NCBI RefSeq assembly: GCF_032164335.1
Contig: NZ_CP134152.1
Span: 806,001 to 870,000, forward strand
Source: Winslowiella toletana
GTDB lineage: Bacteria; Pseudomonadota; Gammaproteobacteria; Enterobacterales; Enterobacteriaceae
Length of the DNA stretch: 64,000 nt
Reading direction: 5' to 3'
The notes below the pieces were generated by a model that made no database searches, was not told the DNA's origin, and worked only from the letters and a program-made list of their open reading frames with translations. The translations under genes and the position numbers were made by a program. Positions 28,564 through 36,692 of the stretch are shown here, piece by piece; positions within the stretch are counted from its first letter, which is position 1; every line of letters starts with the position of its first letter.

Positions 28564-30450
28564 ATGAGCGATAAAATCAAAGAGTTAAATGTCGATCGTT
28601 TGAAAGACCCTGCACGTCGCAAATTGCTGGCGGGCACTAGTGCTATCGGCCTGACCGGCTTTCTGGCTGGTGGTGTCTGGAGCCTCCCTGCGGACGCACT
28701 TGCCAAAGGAGAACCGGCAGGCAGCCAGTTATTAGGCTTTAAAGGTATCGCTGCTTCAACTGCCGATAAGATCGTGACTGCCGATGGCTATCAGGCTGAG
28801 GTATTGATCTCCTGGGGAGATCCGCTGGTAAACGGCGCTGCGGCATTTGATCCGAATGGTAAAAATAGCGCCAGCGATCAGGAAAAGCAGTTTGGCGATA
28901 ATAATGACGGTATGAGCTTTTTTCCGGTAGATGAAAATCGTGGTGTGCTGGCCATTAATAATGAGTATGTTAATGAGCAATACTTGTTTGCTCACGGTGG
29001 CAGCAAGGCAATCAGTGAAGAAGATGTCCGTAAATCTCAGGCGGCGCACGGCATCTCGATTGTTGAAATTCAACGCGGTGCAGACAACCGCTGGCAGGTG
29101 GTGCGCCCGTCACGCTATAACCGCCGTATTACCGCGAATACCCCGATGGTTTTCTCCGGCCCGGCAGCCGGTGACAAAGCGCTGCAAACTGTTGCCGATC
29201 CCAGCGGCACCCGCGTACTTGGTACGTTTGGTAACTGTGCCAACGGTAAAACCCCGTGGGGAACCTATCTGACCTGCGAAGAGAACTTCGATACTTACTT
29301 CGGCACCAGTAAAAGTGACTATCAGGTTACCCCGGCGCAGAAGCGTTACACGCTGAATCCGAATGAAGCAGAGCGTAATTGGGCAGACTTCGATGCGCGT
29401 TTTGATATGGCGAAAAATCCCAACGAATTTAATCGCCATGGCTGGATCGTTGAGATCGATCCGCTCGATCCCACCTCGACGCCGATCAAGCGAACCGCGC
29501 TGGGACGCTTTAAGCATGAAAATGCTGCCGTTACGGTAGCGAAGAACGGCCACCTGGTGGTGTATATGGGTGACGACGAGCGCGGCGAATATATCTATAA
29601 ATTTGTCTCTGACGGCGTGGTCGACAGCGCCAATCCGACAGCGAATAGCACGCTGCTGGATAACGGCACCTTGTACGTTGCGGAATTTAATGGTGATGCG
29701 CAGGGTACGCCGTTGAAAGGCAGTGGCCGCTGGCTGGAGCTGACCCACGGTAAACAGGGGCTGACGGCAGAAAATGGTTTTCACAGCCAGGCCGATGTGC
29801 TGATTAATGCGCGCGGCGCGGCAGACCGGGTCAATGCGACGCGGATGGACCGCCCGGAATGGATTGCGGTTAACCCGCATGATGGCCGTGCCTACTGCAC
29901 TCTCACCAACAACAGTAAGCGTGGCGATGAAGGGATGCCGGTCAATCCGGCAAACCCGCGGCCAAAAAATGTTTATGGTCAAATCATTCGCTGGGATGAA
30001 AACGGCGATGCCACTGCGCGTCAGTTTGACTGGGATATGTTTGTGCTGTGCGGAAATCCGATTGCTCATCCACAGGGGGTGAATCGCGGTACGCCCAACA
30101 TTACGGCAGAGAACACCTTTAACAGTCCTGACGGGCTCGGTTTTGACCGCGATGGACGCCTTTGGATTCTGACCGATGGAAAATACAGTAATCAAGGTGA
30201 TTACGCGGGGCAGGGGAATAACCAGATGCTGGTAGGCGATCCGGCGAGCGGTGAGATTCGCCGCTTTATGGTTGGACCGAAATCTTGCGAGCTGACCGGC
30301 ATTGCTTTCACCCCGGATTACAAAACGATGTTTGTTAACGTTCAGCACCCAGGGGAAGAGGGTGATTCAACTTTCCCGAATAACAGCCCACGTCCACGCT
30401 CATCGGTGATTATGGTGACGCGTAAAGACGGTGGTGTGCTGGGAGCATAA
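28564..30450 (+). CDS. PhoX-family (DUF839) alkaline phosphatase-like protein with a Tat-type signal
   Basis: 628 aa. A twin-arginine-type leader is visible (DPARRKLLAGTSAIGLTGFLAGGVW, Arg-Arg at 18-19), so export by Tat as a folded metalloprotein is likely. The rest matches PhoX-type proteins: GDNNDGMSFFPVDENRGVLAINNEY, then GTFGNCANGKTPWGTYLTCEENFDTYF, GRFKHENAAV, YIYKFVSDG and FNSPDGLGFDRDGRLWI. In the family, Fe/Ca-dependent phosphomonoesterase activity in the periplasm releases phosphate from organic esters. AGGAAG precedes the ATG. No clear Pho box was found upstream, so phosphate control is unproven. A short GC-rich hairpin follows. Confidence 0.88.
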   Translation: MSDKIKELNVDRLKDPARRKLLAGTSAIGLTGFLAGGVWSLPADALAKGEPAGSQLLGFKGIAASTADKIVTADGYQAEVLISWGDPLVNGAAAFDPNGKNSASDQEKQFGDNNDGMSFFPVDENRGVLAINNEYVNEQYLFAHGGSKAISEEDVRKSQAAHGISIVEIQRGADNRWQVVRPSRYNRRITANTPMVFSGPAAGDKALQTVADPSGTRVLGTFGNCANGKTPWGTYLTCEENFDTYFGTSKSDYQVTPAQKRYTLNPNEAERNWADFDARFDMAKNPNEFNRHGWIVEIDPLDPTSTPIKRTALGRFKHENAAVTVAKNGHLVVYMGDDERGEYIYKFVSDGVVDSANPTANSTLLDNGTLYVAEFNGDAQGTPLKGSGRWLELTHGKQGLTAENGFHSQADVLINARGAADRVNATRMDRPEWIAVNPHDGRAYCTLTNNSKRGDEGMPVNPANPRPKNVYGQIIRWDENGDATARQFDWDMFVLCGNPIAHPQGVNRGTPNITAENTFNSPDGLGFDRDGRLWILTDGKYSNQGDYAGQGNNQMLVGDPASGEIRRFMVGPKSCELTGIAFTPDYKTMFVNVQHPGEEGDSTFPNNSPRPRSSVIMVTRKDGGVLGA

Positions 30451-30466
30451 TTCTGTTTTTTCTGCT

Positions 30467-30486
30467 GGGCGGAGCGATTGCCGCCC
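30467..30486 (+). terminator. GC-rich hairpin after phoX
   Basis: GGGCGG (30467-30472) pairs with CCGCCC (30481-30486) around an eight-base loop, followed by ATTTAAAT. It lies 16 nt after the phoX stop. The T-run is weak, so it is a plausible but not strong intrinsic terminator. Confidence 0.5.
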
Positions 30487-30623
30487 ATTTAAATCATCCA
30501 CTTCAAGCCCACGGCTACCTCCCCGCACGTTATCTCCTGCAATTTCAATATTTCAAATGAGCTTATTAGTTTAAAACAGATTATTCTCTAAACAGGTCTG
30601 GTAAAAGTTTGAGTCGCAAGCTT

Positions 30624-31883
30624 ATGAAAATAAAAATGATGCTAATCGGCTGGCTGGCATTTATCTGCTGCGATTTTTTTCTGGCTATGATGAGCCTGCA
30701 GGCCAGGGACGTCTGGAGTTTGTCGTCACTGGTCTGGTTCCCGGCCGGTCTGCTGCTCGGCACACTCTGTACTCTGCCTCCGCGTTACTGGCCGATCTGG
30801 TTATTGAGTTCTGCCTTAGTGCATCTGGTCGCCAGTCAGCTTTATGGCCGCCCGGTCAATGTGTCGTTAATTTTCTGCTTTTTTGATGCGTTATCGTTAA
30901 CGGTGACTGCACTTATCTGGCAATTCTTTTATGGCGTGATGGCTCGACCCGTGCGGGAGCGTGACATTATCGTGCTGGTAATATTGTGTATTGTTAGTGG
31001 CATTATTGAGCGCTTTGTCACTACCTGGGCGCTGCTTTTGCTGGATTATCCCATTGACCAGTCGATCTCAGTTATTCATACCGTGGGTTATGTCATCAGC
31101 GCCTTACCTCTGACCTTTTTTGTTTTTTATCTGATTACCAGGGTGAAAAGAGAAAGAATTGATACCCGTGGCTACCTGATAATGCTGTCGATGCTGGTGG
31201 CAATGCTGGCACTGTTCTGGCGAACATCTGACATATTAAACGAAGCGCTGCGCTGGCAGGATCTGGCGCTGATATTCTCGCTGGCTTTGCCGGTTTTATT
31301 AGCGATGCGCGGAGATTTGCTGATGCTGAGCGGCTTTTTATCGCTGTGCTCGATTATCTCTGTTGGCGCAACACTGTTTGGTTACGGGCCGTTTTATCAG
31401 ATGTTGCTTGTCCAGCAGGAGGATGTGTTGGTTGCCGCCTGGTACAGCGCCGTATTGAGTTTACCGGCGCTCCTTTGTGCCAGCCTGGTCAGCCAGAAGT
31501 CTGCGCTGCTGGCACGGCATCGCTGGCGCGAACAATTAATGGATAATGTGTTACAGCATGGCTGCTACCACCGTTTTCAGCTGGGCAGCAGTGATGATTT
31601 GCGCTGGCTTTACCAAAGCCGCTGGCCGGAGTCTGGCCACGCGCCGGTCAGCTGGCAACAATTTATTGGCTGGTTACATCCGGACGATCGGCTGGCGGTG
31701 GAGCAGCTGAAAAATAGCGCTTCCGCGACACCTCAGGTGTTACCCATACGGCTGGCCGATCGATATGGCGAGTTTCATCAGAGCAGTATGGCGCTGGTTG
31801 CCTGTCAGGAAGGGCAGGTATTTTGGTTTGAAGGCGTGATTTTTCCGCTACAAGTATTATTGCCGCCTGAGGGGGACATATGA
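30624..31883 (+). CDS. MASE1-like membrane sensory protein with a PAS-like C-terminus and no output domain
   Basis: 419 aa from ATG 30624 (a TTG at 30609 is an alternative start; neither has a strong ribosome site). Residues about 1-300 hold roughly eight hydrophobic membrane segments with a MASE1-like opening (LSSLVWFPAGLLLGTLCTLPPRYWPIWLLSSALVHL). The C-terminal 120 residues look like a PAS_3-type domain (WLHPDDRLAVEQL, PIRLADRYGEFHQSSMALV, FWFEGVIFPLQ). MASE1 proteins usually end in a GGDEF, EAL or kinase domain; none is here. The stop overlaps the response-regulator start in an ATGA, so it is coupled to that gene and likely feeds the same signalling pathway. Confidence 0.75.
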   Translation: MKIKMMLIGWLAFICCDFFLAMMSLQARDVWSLSSLVWFPAGLLLGTLCTLPPRYWPIWLLSSALVHLVASQLYGRPVNVSLIFCFFDALSLTVTALIWQFFYGVMARPVRERDIIVLVILCIVSGIIERFVTTWALLLLDYPIDQSISVIHTVGYVISALPLTFFVFYLITRVKRERIDTRGYLIMLSMLVAMLALFWRTSDILNEALRWQDLALIFSLALPVLLAMRGDLLMLSGFLSLCSIISVGATLFGYGPFYQMLLVQQEDVLVAAWYSAVLSLPALLCASLVSQKSALLARHRWREQLMDNVLQHGCYHRFQLGSSDDLRWLYQSRWPESGHAPVSWQQFIGWLHPDDRLAVEQLKNSASATPQVLPIRLADRYGEFHQSSMALVACQEGQVFWFEGVIFPLQVLLPPEGDI

Positions 31884-32506
31884 GCACGCGAGTGATTATT
31901 GCTGATGACCATCCGGTGTTTCTGCTGGGATTGCGCGGTGTGCTGGCCACACTGCCAGAGGAATATCCGGTGATCGCTGAGGCGCATGATGTCAGCAGCC
32001 TGTTTGAGCAGCTGAGCGTCTGCCAGGCCGATATGTTGATTACCGATCTTAATATGCCTGGCGATGATCAGGTCGATGGTGTGCGGATGATCGGCAGGAT
32101 CCGTGAGTTATATCCCGATCTGACCATTGTGGTGATCACCATGTTAAGCGACCAGCGGATTCTTGAGCTGCTGGCGGGATACCGGATAAAAGCCATCCTG
32201 AACAAGAGTAGCCTGTCACATGAGCTGGCGGATGGCCTGAACAGTCCGCAGAGTGACGAGCAGCCGTGGTTGAGCGACGCGTTTCGCAGCGATCCGCTGA
32301 TTCAGGTGGAAAAAGCGCTGTCGGTGAAGGAGATGGAAGTGATACGGCTGATAGGCCAGGGGCTTAGCGTCAATGAGATAGCCGCACGCCTGTTTCGCAC
32401 CAAGCAGACCATCAGCGCGCAAAAGCTGAGTGCCATGAGAAAGCTGGGGCTGGAAAATGATGCCGCCCTGTACCTCTATCTCAGCCAGTGTGGACTGGGA
32501 CAATAA
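31880..32506 (+). CDS. NarL/FixJ-type response regulator (EvgA/RcsB-like)
   Basis: 208 aa. The receiver domain is intact: acidic pair in RVIIADDHPVF, phosphoacceptor Asp in MLITDLNMPGD, a Thr in VVITML and a Lys in AILNKSSL. The C-terminal LuxR-type helix-turn-helix is VKEMEVIRLIGQGLSVNEIAARLFRTKQTISAQKLSAMRKLG. It lies between the MASE1-like protein and the hybrid kinase genes with overlap or near contact, matching the EvgA-EvgS/BvgA-BvgS arrangement. It should receive phosphate from the HPt domain of that kinase, but the kinase is now split by a stop codon. Confidence 0.92.
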   Translation: MSTRVIIADDHPVFLLGLRGVLATLPEEYPVIAEAHDVSSLFEQLSVCQADMLITDLNMPGDDQVDGVRMIGRIRELYPDLTIVVITMLSDQRILELLAGYRIKAILNKSSLSHELADGLNSPQSDEQPWLSDAFRSDPLIQVEKALSVKEMEVIRLIGQGLSVNEIAARLFRTKQTISAQKLSAMRKLGLENDAALYLYLSQCGLGQ

Positions 32507-32508
32507 CG

Positions 32509-34497
32509 ATGTGGCGTAAGGTCTGCTGTCTGTGGTGGCTGGGGCTATTGCTGGCGCTGTCCGGGCTGACGCTGGCGAGCGAGCCGCCGTTTACGGCGCA
32601 TAACAGTGCGCCCGGGCAGATCGAAGGGCGTCCGGTCGAGCTCTATTCCAATATGACTCAGGATTTTTTGCCGCTGGCTGAAACGCGTTCCCACGCGCTG
32701 GCGCAGTATCCGGTGCTGAAAGTAGGAATGTATTGCTGTTCAGCCGCGCCGCTACAGATGCCGCGCTGGGACGGCAAACTGGAAGGCATTTATCCCGATT
32801 ATCTGCAACTGTTGCAAATGGTGCTGAAAAGGCCGGTGCAGGCCATGCTGTACAATAGCTGGGAGCAGGCTTATCAGGCGTTGCAGCGCGGGGATATTCA
32901 ACTGCTGACCCAGTCTGATTTTTTACAATCGGCGAATCGCGATAATGAAACCGATCCGTTACTGGTGCAGCCACTGATGCTGATGGTGCGTAAAAATCAT
33001 CAGACTACGCCACTTTCCAGCCTGCATATTCTCGCCGCTCCTGATATCAGCCCGACGGTGATTGAGCATCTGCGAACCCTGTATCCCCACCTGGAAGTGG
33101 CACGCAGTTCAACGCTGGCGATTCAGTCGGTGGTCAATGACCAGGCTGATGCTTATCTTGATGGTCAGAGCCAGATTACCTTGTTCAGCGCACTGCGGCC
33201 TGTCGCTGGCGTGGTCTGGCGGCGCGACCCCGCACTTGATGAACTGCTGTACGGTTTTGTCGGGCGCAGCGGCGACGGGGTGTTGGAAGTGATAAATGAC
33301 ATCCTGACCAATATTCCGCATTCGATTAAAAATGAGATTTATCAGCGCTGGGTCTCTGGCCTGTCGCAGTCCGCTAACAATGATGCCTCGATTTTTACGC
33401 CGCAGGAGATCGACTGGATTAAGCAACATCCGGTGATTAACGTGGCGATAGATATTGATATCCCCCCTTACTCTTTCCTGGATAAAAATGATGAGATAAC
33501 CGGCCTGGATGTCGATATTTTGCAGCTGGTGGCGGAAAAAAGTGGCCTGAATCTAAACTTTATCCCGGCATTCGAGCCGGCGGGCGTAGAGCAGGCGCTA
33601 CGGGCCGGGAAGGCGCAGATGACGCCATCACTGATGGATTCGCCCGACCGGCGCGGCTGGCTGTCATACAGCGATCCTTACGGCATCGTCGAGTGGGTGA
33701 TGATTACCCGTAACGAGCGCAGCGCCCCCTTTACTCCGGAGCAACTGGCTCATAAGCGAGTGGCTATCCAGCGTGGTCATGCGCTGCTGGCGGCAATGCA
33801 GCTTTATCCCTCGCTGTCGATTGTTGAGGTGGCTTCCGTGCCGGAGGCGGTGGATATGATGCTGGCTGGGGCAGTGGATGCCACTTTTGCCAGTATCGGT
33901 AGCGCTAATTATCTGCAGTCCAGCCGCTATGGCAGCCGCATCGCCGTTCAGCCGCTGGATAATGCCTTTCAACCAGAACGATTCGCCGTGTTGCCGGCTT
34001 ATCCGCAACTGACTGAAATTTTGAATAAAAGCCTGCATGTCGTGGCACCGAATGAAATACGTGCTTTGCGTATGCATTGGTTTTCAGTGGCGAATCTGGC
34101 TTCTTATAACACCATGATTTCGCCGTGGATAATCGTATGGGGTGGAGCACTGTGCGTGATTGCGCTCAGTTCAGTATTCTGGGGAACCTATCTGGCGCGT
34201 CAGATCGGACTGCGCAAAAAAGCCGATCGCCGCTTACAGGAGCTGTTGGCCTGGTGGGAGACCTTATTTAATAACGTGCCGACGCCGATGTTTGTCTGCG
34301 CGCCAGATATGACGGTGACGGCAGCAAATCTCTGGTTCTGCCGCGTGATGGGAAAAACGCCACCGGACATTGTCGGCAGCAATCTGTTTTCTCTTCGTTT
34401 TTTATCACCGGCCGATGAGCAAGATATCCGCGGTATTTTTCTGCGCTGTCTTTCCGGCGAAATGCCGCATTTTTCCGACCGCCGGGTGTTTTTGTAG
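32509..34497 (+). CDS. Sensory half of the split hybrid kinase (up to the amber codon)
   Basis: 662 aa if translated alone. MWRKVCCLWWLGLLLALSGL forms the signal peptide; Venus-flytrap 1 begins at LKVGMYCCSAAP and Venus-flytrap 2 at VINVAIDIDIPPYSFLDKND. A membrane segment (PWIIVWGGALCVIALSSVFW) leads into about 100 residues of a PAS domain (MFVCAPDMTVTAANLWFCRVMG), cut at RRVFL. Translated alone it would be a periplasmic receptor with a truncated cytoplasmic tail and no kinase. Confidence 0.7.
   Translation: MWRKVCCLWWLGLLLALSGLTLASEPPFTAHNSAPGQIEGRPVELYSNMTQDFLPLAETRSHALAQYPVLKVGMYCCSAAPLQMPRWDGKLEGIYPDYLQLLQMVLKRPVQAMLYNSWEQAYQALQRGDIQLLTQSDFLQSANRDNETDPLLVQPLMLMVRKNHQTTPLSSLHILAAPDISPTVIEHLRTLYPHLEVARSSTLAIQSVVNDQADAYLDGQSQITLFSALRPVAGVVWRRDPALDELLYGFVGRSGDGVLEVINDILTNIPHSIKNEIYQRWVSGLSQSANNDASIFTPQEIDWIKQHPVINVAIDIDIPPYSFLDKNDEITGLDVDILQLVAEKSGLNLNFIPAFEPAGVEQALRAGKAQMTPSLMDSPDRRGWLSYSDPYGIVEWVMITRNERSAPFTPEQLAHKRVAIQRGHALLAAMQLYPSLSIVEVASVPEAVDMMLAGAVDATFASIGSANYLQSSRYGSRIAVQPLDNAFQPERFAVLPAYPQLTEILNKSLHVVAPNEIRALRMHWFSVANLASYNTMISPWIIVWGGALCVIALSSVFWGTYLARQIGLRKKADRRLQELLAWWETLFNNVPTPMFVCAPDMTVTAANLWFCRVMGKTPPDIVGSNLFSLRFLSPADEQDIRGIFLRCLSGEMPHFSDRRVFL
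34495..34497 (+). other. In-frame amber codon splitting the hybrid kinase
   Basis: TAG in phase with the reading frames on both sides. One base change from CAG, TGG, TCG, AAG or GAG would create it. No shift or deletion is needed to rejoin the two halves. Confidence 0.9.
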
Positions 34498-34554
34498 GGC
34501 GAGGAGCGCGAAGGTTATCTGTGGTTTGAGGGATATCGAAATACCGAGGGCGTT

Positions 34555-36126
34555 ATGCTGGGTGTGATGGGCGGCTGGTTTGATGTGACCGAGCGTAAAT
34601 CACTGGCGCGTGAACTTCGCCTGGCACGTGACAAAGCCGAGCAGGCCAGCCACGAGAAGTCGGAGTTTCTGGCGCGGATGAGCCATGAAATCCGCACGCC
34701 GCTGCATGCGATTATTGGTATTCTCGAGCTGGCGGTAAAACAGCAGCGGGAGAGCGATGCTCCATTGCATATTGCCTGGCAGGCAGCAGATTCCCTGCAG
34801 GGCATTATTGGCGATGTGCTGGATTTCTCCAAAATCGAAGCAGGCAATATCGACATTACGCTTCAGCCAGCCAGCCTGACGCAGTTACTGGAAAATTGTG
34901 CCGCGACGTTTCGCATCAGTGCGGAAGATAAAGGGCTGGAGCTGTTAACCGCGGTCAGCATACCGCAGAGCGCGCTGCACTGGCTGGACAGTATTCGCCT
35001 GAGCCAGGTCATCAATAACCTGTTGCTCAACGCAATAAAATTCACCGCGAATGGAAAAATACAGTTGCGGGCGGCTATCCACTATCGCGCCAACGATCCG
35101 CGCGACCGGATAACGATTGAGATTGAGGACAGCGGCTGTGGCATTCCCCCGGATATGTATCAGGCGGTATTACAACCCTATGTCAGAGTTGAAACGGCGC
35201 AGGGCGTACCGGGCACCGGGTTGGGTTTACCGATCTCCGCAAAACTGATCGCGCTGATGGGGGGAACCTTACAGCTGTGCGGCAGCGAAAGCGGCGGAGT
35301 CAGGGTAACGGTGGAATTGATGCTGAAAAGAGCGGCGACTCAACTGTTAATCCCGCCTGCGCAGGGAGCGGCTGACGCTACGATGGAAGAGGAGTCATTA
35401 AATATTCTGGTGGTAGATGATTTAGCGGTTAATCTGCAAGTGCTGGCGCTGCAATTTGCGACTTCCGATCATTATGTTGAGCTGGTGGGCAGTGGCGACG
35501 AGGCTTTGCAGGAAGTGGAGCAGCACTATTACGACGTGGTGCTGACTGACTGCCAGATGCAGGGAATGGATGGTTACAGGCTGACGGCCCATTTACGCCA
35601 GCACCAGCAGCGTCATCAGTTGCCACCTTATGCCATTATTGGTTGTACAGCGAATGCCTTTGCCACCGAGCGCGATCGCTGTCTCGAAGCCGGAATGGAT
35701 GAGGTGCTGATTAAACCGCTTTCGCAAACTACGTTGCTGAACGGTATTACGCAAGTCTGGCAACAAATAAGCAGCAGGGGTGTAGCAACTGAGCCGTTTG
35801 CTGAAATACAGGCGCTGGCTCAGGCGGATGTTCAGCAGGAGCAAGCGTTGCTCACCTCTTTATTACAAGGAATGGAGCAGGATCTTGAGGGAATAATAAA
35901 AAACCGTGATGGTGACCATGTATCGCAGCTGGCTCATTACGCGCATCGTCTGCATGCCGCCTTTGCTTTGCTGCCCTATTATCCGGGAATGCGCGTGTGT
36001 TTGCGTATTGAGAAAACTCAGCGTTTCGATCGGCAAACAATAGAGGCTCTGGAGAAATACACGGCTATTATGATTCAGCTGATTAAGCAGCGCCTGTTAT
36101 CTATAAATAGTGAGGAACCGCGTTGA
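34555..36126 (+). CDS. Kinase half of the split hybrid sensor (HisKA-HATPase-receiver-HPt)
   Basis: 523 aa from the first ATG after the amber codon. The HisKA H-box is FLARMSHEIRTPLHAIIG; the ATPase domain has an NNLLLNAIKFT N-box, DSGCGIPPD and GTGLGLPISAKL; the receiver has ILVVDDLAVNLQV, the phosphoacceptor in VVLTDCQMQGMDG and a Lys in VLIKPLS; the HPt has AHRLHAAFAL. All catalytic residues appear intact. No good ribosome site is visible before 34555, so independent expression is doubtful. Without membrane and sensor parts it would be a soluble, possibly unregulated kinase. Confidence 0.65.
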   Translation: MLGVMGGWFDVTERKSLARELRLARDKAEQASHEKSEFLARMSHEIRTPLHAIIGILELAVKQQRESDAPLHIAWQAADSLQGIIGDVLDFSKIEAGNIDITLQPASLTQLLENCAATFRISAEDKGLELLTAVSIPQSALHWLDSIRLSQVINNLLLNAIKFTANGKIQLRAAIHYRANDPRDRITIEIEDSGCGIPPDMYQAVLQPYVRVETAQGVPGTGLGLPISAKLIALMGGTLQLCGSESGGVRVTVELMLKRAATQLLIPPAQGAADATMEEESLNILVVDDLAVNLQVLALQFATSDHYVELVGSGDEALQEVEQHYYDVVLTDCQMQGMDGYRLTAHLRQHQQRHQLPPYAIIGCTANAFATERDRCLEAGMDEVLIKPLSQTTLLNGITQVWQQISSRGVATEPFAEIQALAQADVQQEQALLTSLLQGMEQDLEGIIKNRDGDHVSQLAHYAHRLHAAFALLPYYPGMRVCLRIEKTQRFDRQTIEALEKYTAIMIQLIKQRLLSINSEEPR

Positions 36127-36145
36127 ATTTTTTTGACCTGTTTCT

Positions 36146-36172
36146 GCAGCCAGCTGTTAATCAGTTGGCTGC
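36146..36172 (+). terminator. Rho-independent terminator after the sensor-kinase operon
   Basis: GCAGCCAGCTG (36146-36156) pairs with CAGTTGGCTGC (36162-36172) with one G-T wobble, five-base loop TTAAT, followed by TTTTAAAA. It lies 20 nt after the kinase stop and ends the MASE1-regulator-kinase operon. Confidence 0.8.
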
Positions 36173-36393
36173 TTTTAAAAATCATTTTTGAAACCATTTT
36201 GCTATTTAAATAATCCAGCGTTGGCTCTCTGTTTACTGAGTCTTATTACGTTATTTCTTAAATTCAACCAGAATTATCTTCTTGTTGTGGATCGCAGCGT
36301 GACTCATTATTAATAAGTTAGCATTAAGCTAAAGTCATTTTTATCCGGCATTAAACGATGCGTTTACCGATATTTATTTACGAGAGACTAATT

Positions 36394-36585
36394 ATGAAAA
36401 CTAAGATTATTGCATTAGCCGTGATGATGTCAGCGCTGTTCTCTGTCCCTTCATTTGCCCATGAAGGTCACGATCATCAGAGTGACGAAGCCGCAGAAGT
36501 TTCGCAAAATCCTGAGGTAAAGCCAGCGGAAAAAGCACATGATTGTGAGGGTGCCGCCATTGCTGATGATGAAAGCACTGATTAA
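36394..36585 (+). CDS. Small exported His/acid-rich protein, possible metal binder
   Basis: 63 aa from ATG 36394 (the frame is open from 36358 but a GAGAG element favours 36394). A clear Sec signal peptide (MKTKIIALAVMMSALFSVPSFA, 22 residues) ends in AFA-type cleavage. The mature 41 residues begin HEGHDHQ and are rich in Asp and Glu with one Cys (HDCEG). Such His-acidic peptides can bind divalent metals, but no family was recognised and the role is unknown. It stands alone, convergent with a LuxR-type regulator. Confidence 0.65.
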   Translation: MKTKIIALAVMMSALFSVPSFAHEGHDHQSDEAAEVSQNPEVKPAEKAHDCEGAAIADDESTD

Positions 36586-36606
36586 TTTATTTAATTGCTG
36601 CCATCG

Positions 36607-36643
36607 GAGATTACCGCCCGGTACTAAGCCAGTCGGTAATCTC
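36607..36643. terminator. Inverted repeat between two convergent genes
   Basis: GAGATTACCG (36607-36616) pairs perfectly with CGGTAATCTC (36634-36643) around a 17-base loop. It lies between the His-rich peptide gene and the convergent LuxR-type gene. No T-run on either strand, so it may be a factor-assisted bidirectional terminator. Confidence 0.45.
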
Positions 36644-36692
36644 AACCTGGGATAATCCGCAGAAGAAGATGGCGAAATCAATGAATTAAGCA

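Larger units (their letters stand above)
32509..36126 (+). pseudogene. BvgS/EvgS-type hybrid sensor kinase interrupted by one in-frame amber codon
   Basis: Reading through the TAG at 34495-34497 gives one continuous frame of about 1,205 residues, the usual length for this family. Order: signal peptide, two periplasmic Venus-flytrap (SBP_bac_3-like) domains, one membrane segment near residue 545, PAS, HisKA, HATPase, receiver and C-terminal HPt. The frame is the same on both sides and the 19 codons after the stop (GEEREGYLWFEGYRNTEGV) complete the PAS domain, so a point mutation, not a frameshift, broke the gene. The upstream response regulator is intact. The start at ATG 32509 is preferred over 32488 because a signal peptide follows directly. 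Amber suppression or a sequencing error would restore a full-length kinase. Confidence 0.85.

Noticed and set aside
29110-30348. 412-codon open frame on the - strand inside phoX
   Set aside because: It lies wholly antisense to a well-supported gene, has no ribosome site or recognisable motif, and its composition (Arg/Ile/His-rich) is that of a reverse-frame shadow in GC-rich coding DNA.
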